Assembly: GCA_017461725.1 (NCBI GenBank)
Contig: JAFTXG010000018.1
Coordinates: forward strand, 62,001 to 126,000
Length of the DNA stretch: 64,000 nt
Direction of reading: 5' to 3'
DNA from: Lachnospiraceae bacterium
Lineage (GTDB): Bacteria > Bacillota > Clostridia > Lachnospirales > Lachnospiraceae
A program made the position numbers and the translations under genes. Position 1 is the first letter of the stretch. Each line of letters starts with the position of its first letter. Below the pieces are notes generated by a model. The model ran no database searches, was not told the DNA's origin, and worked only from the letters and a program-made list of their open reading frames with translations. This document shows positions 9,690-18,290 of the stretch, in pieces.

Positions 9690-10492
9690 TCTGGCATCAC
9701 TGTTCCCGGTGCCACATGATAAAATTTCTGAAACAATCGATAAAAATAGCATAAATCCGGAATGTTGACCGAGGCTGAGGCCTCGGTCACATTGTATTCT
9801 CCGCTCTCCAGCAGCTCCTTGGCCTTTTTGATCCGCAGAAAGTTGCGGTAGGTGATGGGAGACATATTTTTGTATTCCTTGAAGTATATCCGGAAACGGC
9901 TTTCGCTTAAGTGGCAGAGTGAGGCTGCATAGCCCACATCAATTTCATCTAAATAATTGTTTTCAATGTATAAGATACCTTTGTAGATGTTCCGATAACT
10001 GCTTTTCATCTGGGCAGTGGTGGAGTCAATGAAAAGCTTATGGAGTATTTTGTATAAATAGGACAGTGCATCCAGCTTGTAGCCGATGGCACCCCCGTTC
10101 CAGATCTGCAGAGCTTTTGAAAACAGCTCCAGATAGGAACCGTCGCCATCATATGCAGCGATGCAGATGCAGTTGGGCAGCGTCAGATAAAAATCATTGG
10201 GCATGAAAGTAAAGTTAATGTAGAGACCTTCCACGCCGGGGATCCATTCTGAAACATAGTCCACATCCTCGGGGAGGAAGACGATGGTTCCGGCAGTTGC
10301 GGTCACTTCGGTGGGCAGACCCTTGTCAAAAATCGTCTCGCCGGCGACCACATAAAAGAGTCGGCAATAAAGGCGGCTGCCGGCAGGACAGTGAAAATAG
10401 GACGGAGGAGTCACGGTATGGGAATAGACGCCAAAGGTACGGCTGTTCATTTCGTGAAATTCATTTAATTCAATGGAAAAAAGGTTATCCAT
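9686..10492 (-). CDS. AraC-family transcriptional regulator (first)
   Basis: This 268-residue protein has an N-terminal cupin-like sensing half (PEDVDYVSEWIPG region) and a C-terminal double helix-turn-helix: LSESRFRIYFKEYKNMSP for the first and NVTEASASVNIPDLCYF for the second. AraC proteins beside catabolic genes normally activate them when their sugar ligand is present. The gene is divergent from the oxidoreductase gene at 10651, whose promoter has a good -10 but no clear -35, as expected for an activated promoter. Its own promoter is strong (10532-10560), so it may be constitutive or autoregulated. Confidence 0.85.
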   Translation of the reverse strand: MDNLFSIELNEFHEMNSRTFGVYSHTVTPPSYFHCPAGSRLYCRLFYVVAGETIFDKGLPTEVTATAGTIVFLPEDVDYVSEWIPGVEGLYINFTFMPNDFYLTLPNCICIAAYDGDGSYLELFSKALQIWNGGAIGYKLDALSYLYKILHKLFIDSTTAQMKSSYRNIYKGILYIENNYLDEIDVGYAASLCHLSESRFRIYFKEYKNMSPITYRNFLRIKKAKELLESGEYNVTEASASVNIPDLCYFYRLFQKFYHVAPGTVMPD

Positions 10493-10531
10493 ATCAATTC
10501 CTCCTTAGTAGCTATGTTCATAGACAATCAT

Positions 10532-10560
10532 ATTGTACAAGAAATAAAATGTTTTGGCAA
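10532..10560 (-). promoter_or_regulatory. Sigma-A promoter of the first AraC gene
   Basis: Read on the minus strand: TTGCCA (10555-10560), 17-nt spacer, TACAAT (10532-10537), about 40 nt upstream of the ATG. The spacing is ideal and both hexamers are close to consensus. Confidence 0.65.
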
Positions 10561-10650
10561 TAGAAAACCAGGACAGATAAATCTATAATGCAAGTAAAAA
10601 TAGAGACTTTATCGGGGATTGAAAGATAAATCGGAAACGGAGGAAAGAGT
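10561..10650 (+). promoter_or_regulatory. Probable activator-dependent promoter of the oxidoreductase operon
   Basis: A perfect TATAAT lies at 10584-10589, about 60 nt before the ATG at 10651, but no recognisable -35 sits 16-18 nt upstream. This is typical of AraC-activated promoters and fits the divergent AraC gene. No operator repeat could be defined. Confidence 0.35.
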
Positions 10651-11901
10651 ATGAAAATCGGTATTGTCGGAATGGGTGGATTTTCGGATGATTTTGTGAA
10701 GCTATTTACCCTGCATCCGGATGTGGAGGAAGTGGTAGTTGCGGATCTGGATGAGTCCAGGCTGCATAAAGCGATGGAAAAGTATAATATCAAAAGAGGA
10801 TATACGTCCTATGAAGAACTATTGGAGAATGCGGATGATGTGGACAGTATAGCGATTTTTACGCAGAGACATCTGCATGGTCCCATGATTGTTCAGGCAT
10901 TGAAGGCCGGAAAGCATGTATATAGTGCGGTGCCCATCGGCTGTACGCTGGAAGAAATTGAGGAAATTGTAAAACTGTCGGGCGAGACCAGACTGATCTA
11001 CATGATGGGCGAGACCTGCTATTATTATCCCTGCGCAATTTACTGCAGAGAAAAATATGCAACAGGAGCAATGGGTAAGTTCGTGTACGGTGAATCTCAG
11101 TATTACCATGATATCTGTGAAATGTACGGGGATTATCAGCGCTCCGGCGGGGAACAGTGGCGAAGGGTGGCGGGTATTCCACCGATGTTTTATCCCACAC
11201 ACTCCATTTCCATGCTGTTTTCCGCCATCAATGAGCATGCGGTGAAGGTTTCCTGCATGGGCTATCGGGATAATCATGAAGATGCCATTTTTGGTGAGGA
11301 CAAAAACAACTGGGCAAATCCGTTCAGCAACGAGACTGCGATTTTCCAGATGTCCGGCGGCGGTGTCGCGCGCATCAACGAATTCAGACGTGTGGGCATA
11401 AACAAGCCGTCTTCCTATATTACCTGTTTTTATGGAGAAAAGGGAGCTTATGAGTGTTCTGTCACAAACCACAGCTACCAGAGAGGTGTTGCCAGCGGTG
11501 AAGAACCCTATGTGGAGGATGTAGGCCCTCTGGTGAATACCATTGATTACAACGAAGACCTGCAAAACGGTACCATGGATATGCGCAAAGATCCCATCTC
11601 CATTAAATATATCCAGGGACCGGCAAATATTCAGGATTATTCCAGATTGCCGAAATGTTTTCGGGAGACGGTCAGCCGCAACCATTACAACAGCCATCCC
11701 TTCCTGGTGGATGACTTTGTGAGAGCGGTCAGAACCGGAAAACTTCCTCCAAACAATGCATGGGAGTCTGCCAGATATATGATTCCCGGCCTGATCGCCC
11801 ATGAGTCGGCACTGCAGGGCGGTGCGCTTCTGGATGTTCCTGATTTGGGAGATGCACCTGCTGATTGGGAAAGACTGACCTTTGAACCCTACGATGAGTG
11901 A
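10651..11901 (+). CDS. Gfo/Idh/MocA-like oxidoreductase lacking the E-K-P motif
   Basis: This 416-residue protein has an N-terminal Rossmann fold (GIVGMGGFSDDF, then VVVADLDESR) that should bind NAD(P). Family members normally carry E-K-P after the fifth strand, where the lysine acts in catalysis. Here the corresponding segment reads AGKHVYSAVPIGCT, so that lysine is absent. The protein is also about 50 residues longer than its six paralogues in the window. It may use another base, or have a non-redox or binding role. The start follows GGAGGAAAGAGT. It begins the operon that also encodes the TIM-barrel isomerase-like protein and another oxidoreductase. Confidence 0.8.
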   Translation: MKIGIVGMGGFSDDFVKLFTLHPDVEEVVVADLDESRLHKAMEKYNIKRGYTSYEELLENADDVDSIAIFTQRHLHGPMIVQALKAGKHVYSAVPIGCTLEEIEEIVKLSGETRLIYMMGETCYYYPCAIYCREKYATGAMGKFVYGESQYYHDICEMYGDYQRSGGEQWRRVAGIPPMFYPTHSISMLFSAINEHAVKVSCMGYRDNHEDAIFGEDKNNWANPFSNETAIFQMSGGGVARINEFRRVGINKPSSYITCFYGEKGAYECSVTNHSYQRGVASGEEPYVEDVGPLVNTIDYNEDLQNGTMDMRKDPISIKYIQGPANIQDYSRLPKCFRETVSRNHYNSHPFLVDDFVRAVRTGKLPPNNAWESARYMIPGLIAHESALQGGALLDVPDLGDAPADWERLTFEPYDE

Positions 11902-11937
11902 CAGCAGTATCAGCATAAAGATGAGGAGTAACAGGAG

Positions 11938-12711
11938 ATGAAGATAAGTGTCTGCATTGATATGATGTATACATATTGTGATTTTTATGAGCGATTCACA
12001 GAAGCGGCAGCAGACGGCATCCAAACCATCGAATTCTGGAAATGGTCAAATAAGGATCTGGACAGGGTATGCTCACTTTTGAGGGAAAATGGACAGCAGG
12101 TCTCTATCTTTAATCTCGACAGTCATGATGAAAAGCTGTCATTTGACCTATCCCGAGGAATTTTGAATGACGGCCGAGTTGCGGAGTTTTTACAGGCATT
12201 AAAGGAGAGTATTCCGGTCTATAAAAAGCTGGACGCAAAAGCCATGATCGTGCTGATCGGTGAGCATAAACCGTATCATGAGGAGAATGTATTCAAATGT
12301 CTGGCAGCGGCAAAGCCGATTCTGGAGGCGGAAAATGTGAATCTGATCGTCGAACCATTAAATGCCACGGATCGGGTGGGCTATTGTATGCCTTATGCGA
12401 AACCTGTATTTTCGTTGATTGAGAAAATGGACAGCCCTCACATTAAGATGCTCTATGATCTTTATCATCAGAGTATGACCGAGGATTTTGATTTGGAAGA
12501 TATCCACCGAAAGATCGGACTGATCGGGCATTTTCATGTGGCGGATGCTCCGGGCAGGCATGAGCCAGGTACCGGAAATGTGAATTATGTGCATATTTTA
12601 AGCGAAATCGCCGCCATGCCCTTTGAAGGGTTTGTGGGGTTGGAGTACCGCGCGACAAAGCGCGATGGAGAAACTTACGGATTTTTGAAGGAGGTAGGTT
12701 ATGGCTTTTAA
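11938..12711 (+). CDS. Sugar isomerase/epimerase-like TIM-barrel protein
   Basis: This 257-residue protein belongs to the xylose-isomerase-like TIM-barrel superfamily and is closest in look to hydroxypyruvate isomerase (Hyi). Metal-binding acidic residues are visible in LIVEPLN, MLYDLYHQ, HFHVADAPGRHEPGTG and GLEYRAT, at the ends of successive strands. Members catalyse isomerisation, epimerisation or, with keto-sugars, elimination or hydration. Placed between two Gfo/Idh/MocA genes and overlapping the second by 11 bases, it is a good candidate for the lyase or hydratase step of a redox-based glycoside cleavage route, although plain isomerase activity is equally possible. Confidence 0.75.
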   Translation: MKISVCIDMMYTYCDFYERFTEAAADGIQTIEFWKWSNKDLDRVCSLLRENGQQVSIFNLDSHDEKLSFDLSRGILNDGRVAEFLQALKESIPVYKKLDAKAMIVLIGEHKPYHEENVFKCLAAAKPILEAENVNLIVEPLNATDRVGYCMPYAKPVFSLIEKMDSPHIKMLYDLYHQSMTEDFDLEDIHRKIGLIGHFHVADAPGRHEPGTGNVNYVHILSEIAAMPFEGFVGLEYRATKRDGETYGFLKEVGYGF

Positions 12712-13786
12712 GGTTTGCATCATTAGCTGCGGTATGATCACTAATGCAGCCCATATCCCTGCTTATCAGCAGTTTTCAGAAGATTATGAAATCGTTGCGG
12801 TCAGCGACATTAACGAAATCGTGGCGAAGGATACGGCAGAGCGTCATGGTATTCCGCGCTATTACACGAATGCGGAAAAAATGCTCACAGAAGAAAAGCC
12901 TGATGTGGTGTCTGTCTGTGTGCCCAACGCTTTTCATAAGGAATACACGATGATGGCCCTTCGTCATGGTGCCAACGTCCTGTGTGAGAAGCCCTTGGCT
13001 TTTCATTACAGCGATGCGGTGGAGATGTTTGAGTACGCGAAGAAAAGCGGAAAAGTGCTGATGGCTTGTCAGAGCATGCGCTTTACGCCGGACCGGCTTG
13101 CTGCAAAAAAATACATTGAAGACGGTGGTATGGACAAAATCTATTACGGTGAGCTTTCGAGAATTCGTCGCCGAGGCATTCCCTACTGGGGAACCTTTCA
13201 TATGAAAAAAATCAGCGGTGGCGGCGCGTTTGTGGATATCGGCGTGCATATGTTGGACGCTTTGGTCTGGCTCATGGGAAATCCGGCGGTAAAGTCTGTT
13301 TCCGGCACGACGATGGAGAATCATAAGTATGAGGTGGGATCACTGGTTGGCAGTGGAGCACTCAGTGGAGAGGTACATACAAAACGTCCCTTTGATCCGG
13401 ATGAGATGGATGTGGAGGATTTTTCCTGCGGAACGATCACCTTTGAGAACGGAGCAAAGGTCAGTTTTAAAGTGGCCTGGGCTGCCAACCTTCCGGAAGC
13501 TTCTGACATCGTGTTGGTCAGCAAAAAGGCTGGAATCGATTTGCCCTCCGGCAGACTTTTGTTCGGTGAAAACGGCGAGAGTACGCTGGAAATGGAAAAA
13601 TGCCCTTACGATACGCCGTTTTTCGGACATATGTATCTGACGGACAACCTGCGAAAAGTGCTAAAAGGTGAGGCGGCTCCGATTGTGACACCGGAAGAAT
13701 CAATCAATGTGACGAAGATCATTGAAATGTTTTATTTGTCGGCGGCACAGGGGAAAGAGGTTTCGGCAGCAAGCTTTGGCGAATGA
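12701..13786 (+). CDS. Gfo/Idh/MocA-family oxidoreductase
   Basis: This 361-residue protein has the Rossmann start CIISCGMITNAAH, acidic VAVSDINE after strand two (favouring NAD), and the catalytic CEKPLAF. The second domain carries the GGGAFVDIGVHMLDAL signature, whose D-x-x-x-H supplies catalytic residues. It should oxidise or reduce a hydroxyl on a sugar or cyclitol ring. It overlaps the TIM-barrel gene by 11 bases, so the products are probably made in equal amounts. A terminator hairpin covers its stop codon. Confidence 0.88.
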   Translation: MAFKVCIISCGMITNAAHIPAYQQFSEDYEIVAVSDINEIVAKDTAERHGIPRYYTNAEKMLTEEKPDVVSVCVPNAFHKEYTMMALRHGANVLCEKPLAFHYSDAVEMFEYAKKSGKVLMACQSMRFTPDRLAAKKYIEDGGMDKIYYGELSRIRRRGIPYWGTFHMKKISGGGAFVDIGVHMLDALVWLMGNPAVKSVSGTTMENHKYEVGSLVGSGALSGEVHTKRPFDPDEMDVEDFSCGTITFENGAKVSFKVAWAANLPEASDIVLVSKKAGIDLPSGRLLFGENGESTLEMEKCPYDTPFFGHMYLTDNLRKVLKGEAAPIVTPEESINVTKIIEMFYLSAAQGKEVSAASFGE

Positions 13787-13801
13787 TTGCTGCCGCCTTT
13801 T
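13764..13801 (+). terminator. Terminator overlapping the end of the oxidoreductase gene
   Basis: CGGCAGCAA (13764-13772) pairs perfectly with TTGCTGCCG (13787-13795), followed by CCTTTT. The 5' arm lies inside the coding sequence, and the structure separates the operon from the convergent AraC gene. Confidence 0.7.
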
Positions 13802-14745
13802 CATTTGTTCTGATGCATCCCCAGCTCAGGCTGCTGGAAGTTGACGGTACGGTTCCGATACTGGGACGGAGTCTCCCCATTTTTCTTCATGAACACTCTG
13901 GAAAAATAGTGTTGGTTGTCAAATCCCAGCTCTGCCGCGATCTCCTTGATACTGACATCCGGATGATAGAATAAGAGTTCCTTGGCGCGGGACAGCTTGA
14001 AGTTGGTGATGTAGTTTAGCGGCGTGGTGTGAAAGGCATTGTTAAAATAGCGGATCAACTGCTGTTTTGAAATGCAGCAGTGATTTGACAGGTCTTCCAG
14101 CGTGATGGGCTCGGAATAGTGCATGGTGATATAGGCAATCGCATGCCTTAGCTTGGGCGGGATTTCAGGTGCGGTAAGAGGGTTCGTGTTGGTGGTGATA
14201 TCATTGATGGTCATCAGTGACAGGTGTGCCAGAAGATTGCACAGGATGGCAGACAGCTGGAGAGGACACATCAGGTGATCCTTTGAGGAAAGGGAACTGA
14301 GGGTATGTAAGCTCTCTTTGACGATCTCGCTGTCCGGCGCGGAGAAAAACGTCTGCAGATAGACGTAAATTGCCCGCGAAGCAATCTCGGTGGTGTCGCC
14401 GCGCAAAATAGCCTCGTCCAGATGTTTTTTCTGGCTTTCAATGTGACGGGACAGGTTGGCAGGGGATTCCTCGGAAACCTGATCCAGGGTGGTGAAGTGG
14501 ATATAGGTCATGGTACAGAGGGTATTGTCAACGGATCTTCGTGTATAGGACTGATTGGCAGGGATGTATACAATGTCACCGGCCTCAACGATTTTCGTTT
14601 CGTTTCCAATGGTGAACTGGCAATATCCCTCGGTGATAAAAATCAGCAGATGCTCCTGCTCGGTAATCTGCCAGACAGTATTTCTGGTCACTGAATACTT
14701 TCTGGAGATTCGCGGATAATCAGTAAGCTCAAAGTAGTACAACAT
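13801..14745 (-). CDS. AraC-family transcriptional regulator (second)
   Basis: This 314-residue protein has a cupin-type sensor (GDIVYIPANQSYTRR) and a C-terminal DNA-binding half with CCISKQQLIRYFNNAF and IKEIAAELGFDNQHYFSRVF. I prefer the ATG at 14745, preceded by GGGGGA at 7 nt. An upstream ATG at 14799 would add 18 residues but itself encodes the nearest GGAGG, so it is unlikely. It is divergent from the five-oxidoreductase operon and adjacent to the 13-bp element shared with the transporter promoter, which makes it the best candidate for the regulator of both. Confidence 0.85.
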   Translation of the reverse strand: MLYYFELTDYPRISRKYSVTRNTVWQITEQEHLLIFITEGYCQFTIGNETKIVEAGDIVYIPANQSYTRRSVDNTLCTMTYIHFTTLDQVSEESPANLSRHIESQKKHLDEAILRGDTTEIASRAIYVYLQTFFSAPDSEIVKESLHTLSSLSSKDHLMCPLQLSAILCNLLAHLSLMTINDITTNTNPLTAPEIPPKLRHAIAYITMHYSEPITLEDLSNHCCISKQQLIRYFNNAFHTTPLNYITNFKLSRAKELLFYHPDVSIKEIAAELGFDNQHYFSRVFMKKNGETPSQYRNRTVNFQQPELGMHQNK

Positions 14746-14811
14746 ATTCCTGTCCCCCGTTCCAACGCACAAATTTCTTCGCGCGTTGTGTTCCTCCATA
14801 TTTTATCATGT

Positions 14812-14841
14812 TAATATTGTGCACTGATATGAAACTATAAT
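14812..14841 (+). promoter_or_regulatory. Candidate regulated promoter of the oxidoreductase/GRE operon
   Basis: TAATATTGTGCAC (14812-14824) is identical to the word at 1488-1500. As at that site, AATATT (14813-14818) is followed by 17 nt and a good -10, here TATAAT (14836-14841). The start codon lies 116 nt downstream. The shared sequence and shared spacing suggest one regulator binding over the -35 region. Confidence 0.5.
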
Positions 14842-14957
14842 TTATTTATATTATAGCAGATTGAAAGTAAAATGGATAGTAGGAAAAGTGACAAAAAACC
14901 ATACACAGACAGAATCACGTCAGGACAGTCAAAATGAACGATATGGAGGAGAAACAA

Positions 14958-16052
14958 ATGAACAAGAAAGTATGGAAAGTGGCGGTGATCGGATGTGGGA
15001 TGTTCGCCCATGCCCAGTATCTGCCAAATATTACCAAGGAAACAAATGCAGCATGTGTAGCGGTGGTGGATGTGGTTGCGGATAGAGCGCAGGCAGCCTG
15101 CGAGAAGTACGGTATTCCTAACTGGTATACAAGTGTCAGTGAGCTGTTGGAAAAGTGTGATTTTGATATCGCCATCGATGTGACATCAATTCAGGCGCAT
15201 CACGAGGTCAATATGGCTATTTTGGCGGCAGGAAAGCATCTGATTTCCCAGAAGCCGGCGGCTCCCACCGTAGAGCAGCTGACCGAGCAGATCGAACTTG
15301 CGCATAAAATGAATGTGAAGTTTGTCTGTGTGCCGATCCATCCCATGCGCTATGATTTGAATGTGGCGAAGCAGATGATCAGAGACGGTGCCATCGGTGA
15401 GCCTTATTATGCTAAGTGTAATTTAAGTCACGGCGGTCCGGAGTATTTCCAGCACCGCGATGCGGACCCGTCCTGGTTCTTTGAACCCGGTGCAGGAGCG
15501 CTGGTGGATATGGGTGTGCATGGCCTGCAGATCGTAACCTCCATGTTCGGACCGGCAAAGGCCTTTGCCTGCATGGCAAAGGTGACCACTCCGGTCAGAG
15601 AGGTTCGCTCAGGAGCCTTTGACGGAAAAAAGATTAAGACAGATAAGATTCCCGATCACTATGTGATCACGCTGGATTACGGCGAAGGAAAGATGGCTAT
15701 GGTGGAGACCGGATTTTCCGAGAAGGCATCCAGATCTCCTCAGCTGGAGATTTTCGGCGAGCGCGGTACAATCTCCTTCACAAAACCCTACATGACCAAC
15801 CCCATGCCTGAAGTATATATGGATTGCCCGGAGAGAGGAATCCGCGGCTGGTTTACTCCTGACGGCTGGGTGAATCCGCCTAAGAAGCTGATCAGCCAGT
15901 GCTGTTGCCTGCGTGATATTGTGGAGGCTATCGAGAACGACACCACACCGGTGCTTTCCCCTGAACATGCCCGACATGTGCTGGAGATTATGTGCAAGAT
16001 TCCGGAAGCAATTGAGAGTGGTTCGACTGTTCAGCTGGAGACCGCGTTTTAA
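14958..16052 (+). CDS. Gfo/Idh/MocA-family oxidoreductase (tandem copy 1)
   Basis: This 364-residue protein starts at the ATG with GGAGG seven bases upstream rather than at the earlier ATG at 14934. The Rossmann motif is VAVIGCGMFAHAQ. The E-K-P position reads ISQKPAAPT, so lysine and proline are kept but the glutamate is glutamine. GALVDMGVHGLQIV carries the conserved D-x-x-x-H of the second domain. It is the first of five tandem family members that differ enough to have separate substrates or steps. Confidence 0.88.
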   Translation: MNKKVWKVAVIGCGMFAHAQYLPNITKETNAACVAVVDVVADRAQAACEKYGIPNWYTSVSELLEKCDFDIAIDVTSIQAHHEVNMAILAAGKHLISQKPAAPTVEQLTEQIELAHKMNVKFVCVPIHPMRYDLNVAKQMIRDGAIGEPYYAKCNLSHGGPEYFQHRDADPSWFFEPGAGALVDMGVHGLQIVTSMFGPAKAFACMAKVTTPVREVRSGAFDGKKIKTDKIPDHYVITLDYGEGKMAMVETGFSEKASRSPQLEIFGERGTISFTKPYMTNPMPEVYMDCPERGIRGWFTPDGWVNPPKKLISQCCCLRDIVEAIENDTTPVLSPEHARHVLEIMCKIPEAIESGSTVQLETAF

Positions 16053-16119
16053 GTAACAGCTTTCAAATGCGTGGATGAACGGTTACTGATTTATACGATT
16101 ATACATGGAGGAGATTGAC

Positions 16120-17202
16120 ATGAAGAAATTGCGCATTGCACTGATCGGTCTGGAGCACGTACATACCCACGGACTTACCAACGATTTCCTGCGCTACCCT
16201 GAGCTTGTGGAGTTTGTGGGAATGGCTGAGGTGCCGCCCTACACGGAAGCAGAGCTTGAAAAACGCCTGGAGGTGCATCGCCCCAAAAAGATCGACTTGA
16301 AGCTCTGGGATGATTACAAAGAACTGTTAAAGCAGGATATCGACATCGCACTGATTTGCACCAGTATCGGCAAGCATGCGTCCATCGTGGAGGAGACGCT
16401 GGCACTGGGGATTCATACGGTAGTGGAAAAGCCGATGGCGCTGAAGATGGAGGATGCCCGACGGATGTATCGGGCTTACAAGAAGAGCACGGCTCAGCTG
16501 ATCATCAACTGGCCGATTGCATGGTTCCCGGGTTTTCGCAAGGTAAAAGAACTGGCGGACAGCGGTGCGGTGGGTGAGATTCACAGAGTGCAGTACAGAA
16601 GCCCTTCTACCAGAGGGCCGTACCCGCTGAATCGCTTTACTCCTGAGGAAATGTCTCAGATGTGGTGGTACAAGCGCGAGGAGGGTGGCGGTTCCATCGG
16701 TGACTATGCCGGATATGGCTGCGCACTGACCGCATGGATCACCGGCAAAAAGGCAAAGCGCGTTGGCGGCTTTAGTAAGAACTTTTTCCTGCCTTTCTCC
16801 GATGTGGAGGACTACTCCGTATTCACCATTGATTTTGGCGACAGCATCGGTCTGATCGAAGGCTCCTGGTCCACCATGAGCAACGGACAGATTCCTACCG
16901 GTCCGGTGGTATACGGCTCCGAGGGCGTTATTGTGGCAGACCGATTCAATCCTGCGGTGAAGGTATATAAGACCTATATTCCCTATGTACCCACGCCCGA
17001 TCCGGAGGAGGTGTATGAAACGACTCCCATAGAGGACAACATCGGCTTAAACGTGCTCAACTTTTTGTTGAAGGGTGAACCGCTGTATGAAGTGGTGACC
17101 CCCGAATTTAATATGCGTGTTGCGGCCATTATGGATGCGGGCAGACGTTCCTGCGAGTCCGGACAGATCGAGAACGTGGAAGAACCCTTCCAGATGTATT
17201 GA
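16120..17202 (+). CDS. Gfo/Idh/MocA-family oxidoreductase (tandem copy 2)
   Basis: This 360-residue protein begins MKKLRIALIGLEHVHTHG; the G-L-E-H-V-H variant of the nucleotide-binding loop also appears, as G-F-A-H-M-H, in copy 5, so these two form a sub-pair. The VEKPMALK segment is canonical. The second domain has GGSIGDYAGYGC instead of the D-x-x-x-H seen in copies 1, 3 and 4, another feature shared with copy 5. The start at 16120 follows GGAGGAG; an ATG at 16105 is less well placed. It lies in one operon with its neighbours. Confidence 0.87.
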   Translation: MKKLRIALIGLEHVHTHGLTNDFLRYPELVEFVGMAEVPPYTEAELEKRLEVHRPKKIDLKLWDDYKELLKQDIDIALICTSIGKHASIVEETLALGIHTVVEKPMALKMEDARRMYRAYKKSTAQLIINWPIAWFPGFRKVKELADSGAVGEIHRVQYRSPSTRGPYPLNRFTPEEMSQMWWYKREEGGGSIGDYAGYGCALTAWITGKKAKRVGGFSKNFFLPFSDVEDYSVFTIDFGDSIGLIEGSWSTMSNGQIPTGPVVYGSEGVIVADRFNPAVKVYKTYIPYVPTPDPEEVYETTPIEDNIGLNVLNFLLKGEPLYEVVTPEFNMRVAAIMDAGRRSCESGQIENVEEPFQMY

Positions 17203-17222
17203 CAGAGGTAGAGGAAACTCGG

Positions 17223-18242
17223 ATGGAGAAGGTATACGGAGTAGTGCTGGTCGGATGCGGATATATCGGTGAGGAGCATTTGTCAGATATCTACTATCAG
17301 GATAACGTGCGTGTCGTGGCGGTTGTGGACCTGAATGAAAACCGGGCGAGGCTGATGGCCAGAAAGTACGGTGCGCAGGAGTTTGGTACAGACTATAAGA
17401 TTTATCTGCAGCGGGGTGATGTGGACATCGTTATCATTGCCACCTATGTGGATACTCATCTTTCCATTATGAAGGACTGTGTGGCGGCAGGGAAGCATGT
17501 GCTGTGTGAGAAGCCGGTGGCGGTGAGCCGCGAGGACGGCGAGGAGTTCTTTCGGGTGGCACAGGCAGCAGAGCCCCAGGTTCATGTGCTGGTTGGTCAC
17601 ATCCTGAGATATAACGGTTCCTACCAGAGGATCAGAGAGATGATCCAGAGCGGTGTGATCGGACCACTTCGCTTCATTCACTTCGTGCAGAATCATCACG
17701 CGATCAACTGGCCCAGATACAGACGGCTTCTGGAGGATTGTCCTCCGGTGCTGGACTGCGGTGTGCACTATCTGGACGCGATGCAGTGGATCTCCGGACA
17801 GAAGATCGTACAGGTAAAGGGCGGCAGCTTCCTGATTGACAGCGACGCGCCTCGGGACAATTACAGTATTGTAAATGTTCAGCTTTCCGGAGAGTGCTTT
17901 GGCTGCTATGAGTCGGGCTGGAGCCGGAATCTTCACTATTATAACTGCAAAGAGTTCATGGGCGATAAGGGTTATATCAAGCTTACCCTTCAGGCTGACC
18001 GCTTTGCGGACAAGGAGGAGGGGGACCTGATCGAGGTGTACCACAGTGACACCGGTGAGCACGAGACAATCAGCCAGATTGCGAAGTATAAGGACATGAA
18101 TGGCCAGTTTCAGGAGCTGATTGCCCGCATTGAGGGTCGTCCGACCAACAGCTTTACGTTGGAGGATGCGAAGGAGGCCTTTATGGCAGCCATGGATGCA
18201 GTGGAGGATGGCAGTGCATTCAAAATGAGTTCTATCGACTAA
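17223..18242 (+). CDS. Gfo/Idh/MocA-family oxidoreductase (tandem copy 3)
   Basis: This 339-residue protein has VVLVGCGYIGEEH as its nucleotide loop, CEKPVAVS as the catalytic segment, and PPVLDCGVHYLDAM with the D-x-x-x-H of the second domain. I chose the ATG at 17223, preceded by AGAGGA; the upstream TTG at 17199 overlaps the previous stop. It appears complete and catalytically competent. The gene lies 20 nt after copy 2. Confidence 0.88.
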   Translation: MEKVYGVVLVGCGYIGEEHLSDIYYQDNVRVVAVVDLNENRARLMARKYGAQEFGTDYKIYLQRGDVDIVIIATYVDTHLSIMKDCVAAGKHVLCEKPVAVSREDGEEFFRVAQAAEPQVHVLVGHILRYNGSYQRIREMIQSGVIGPLRFIHFVQNHHAINWPRYRRLLEDCPPVLDCGVHYLDAMQWISGQKIVQVKGGSFLIDSDAPRDNYSIVNVQLSGECFGCYESGWSRNLHYYNCKEFMGDKGYIKLTLQADRFADKEEGDLIEVYHSDTGEHETISQIAKYKDMNGQFQELIARIEGRPTNSFTLEDAKEAFMAAMDAVEDGSAFKMSSID

Positions 18243-18290
18243 ATATCTGTTTTGAGACCGGAAGGCTCATAAAATATGGAGGATATGATC

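Noticed and set aside
9766..9789. A perfect 10-bp inverted repeat with 4-nt loop
   Set aside because: It lies in the coding region for the second helix-turn-helix of the first AraC gene and has no T run, so I attach no function to it.
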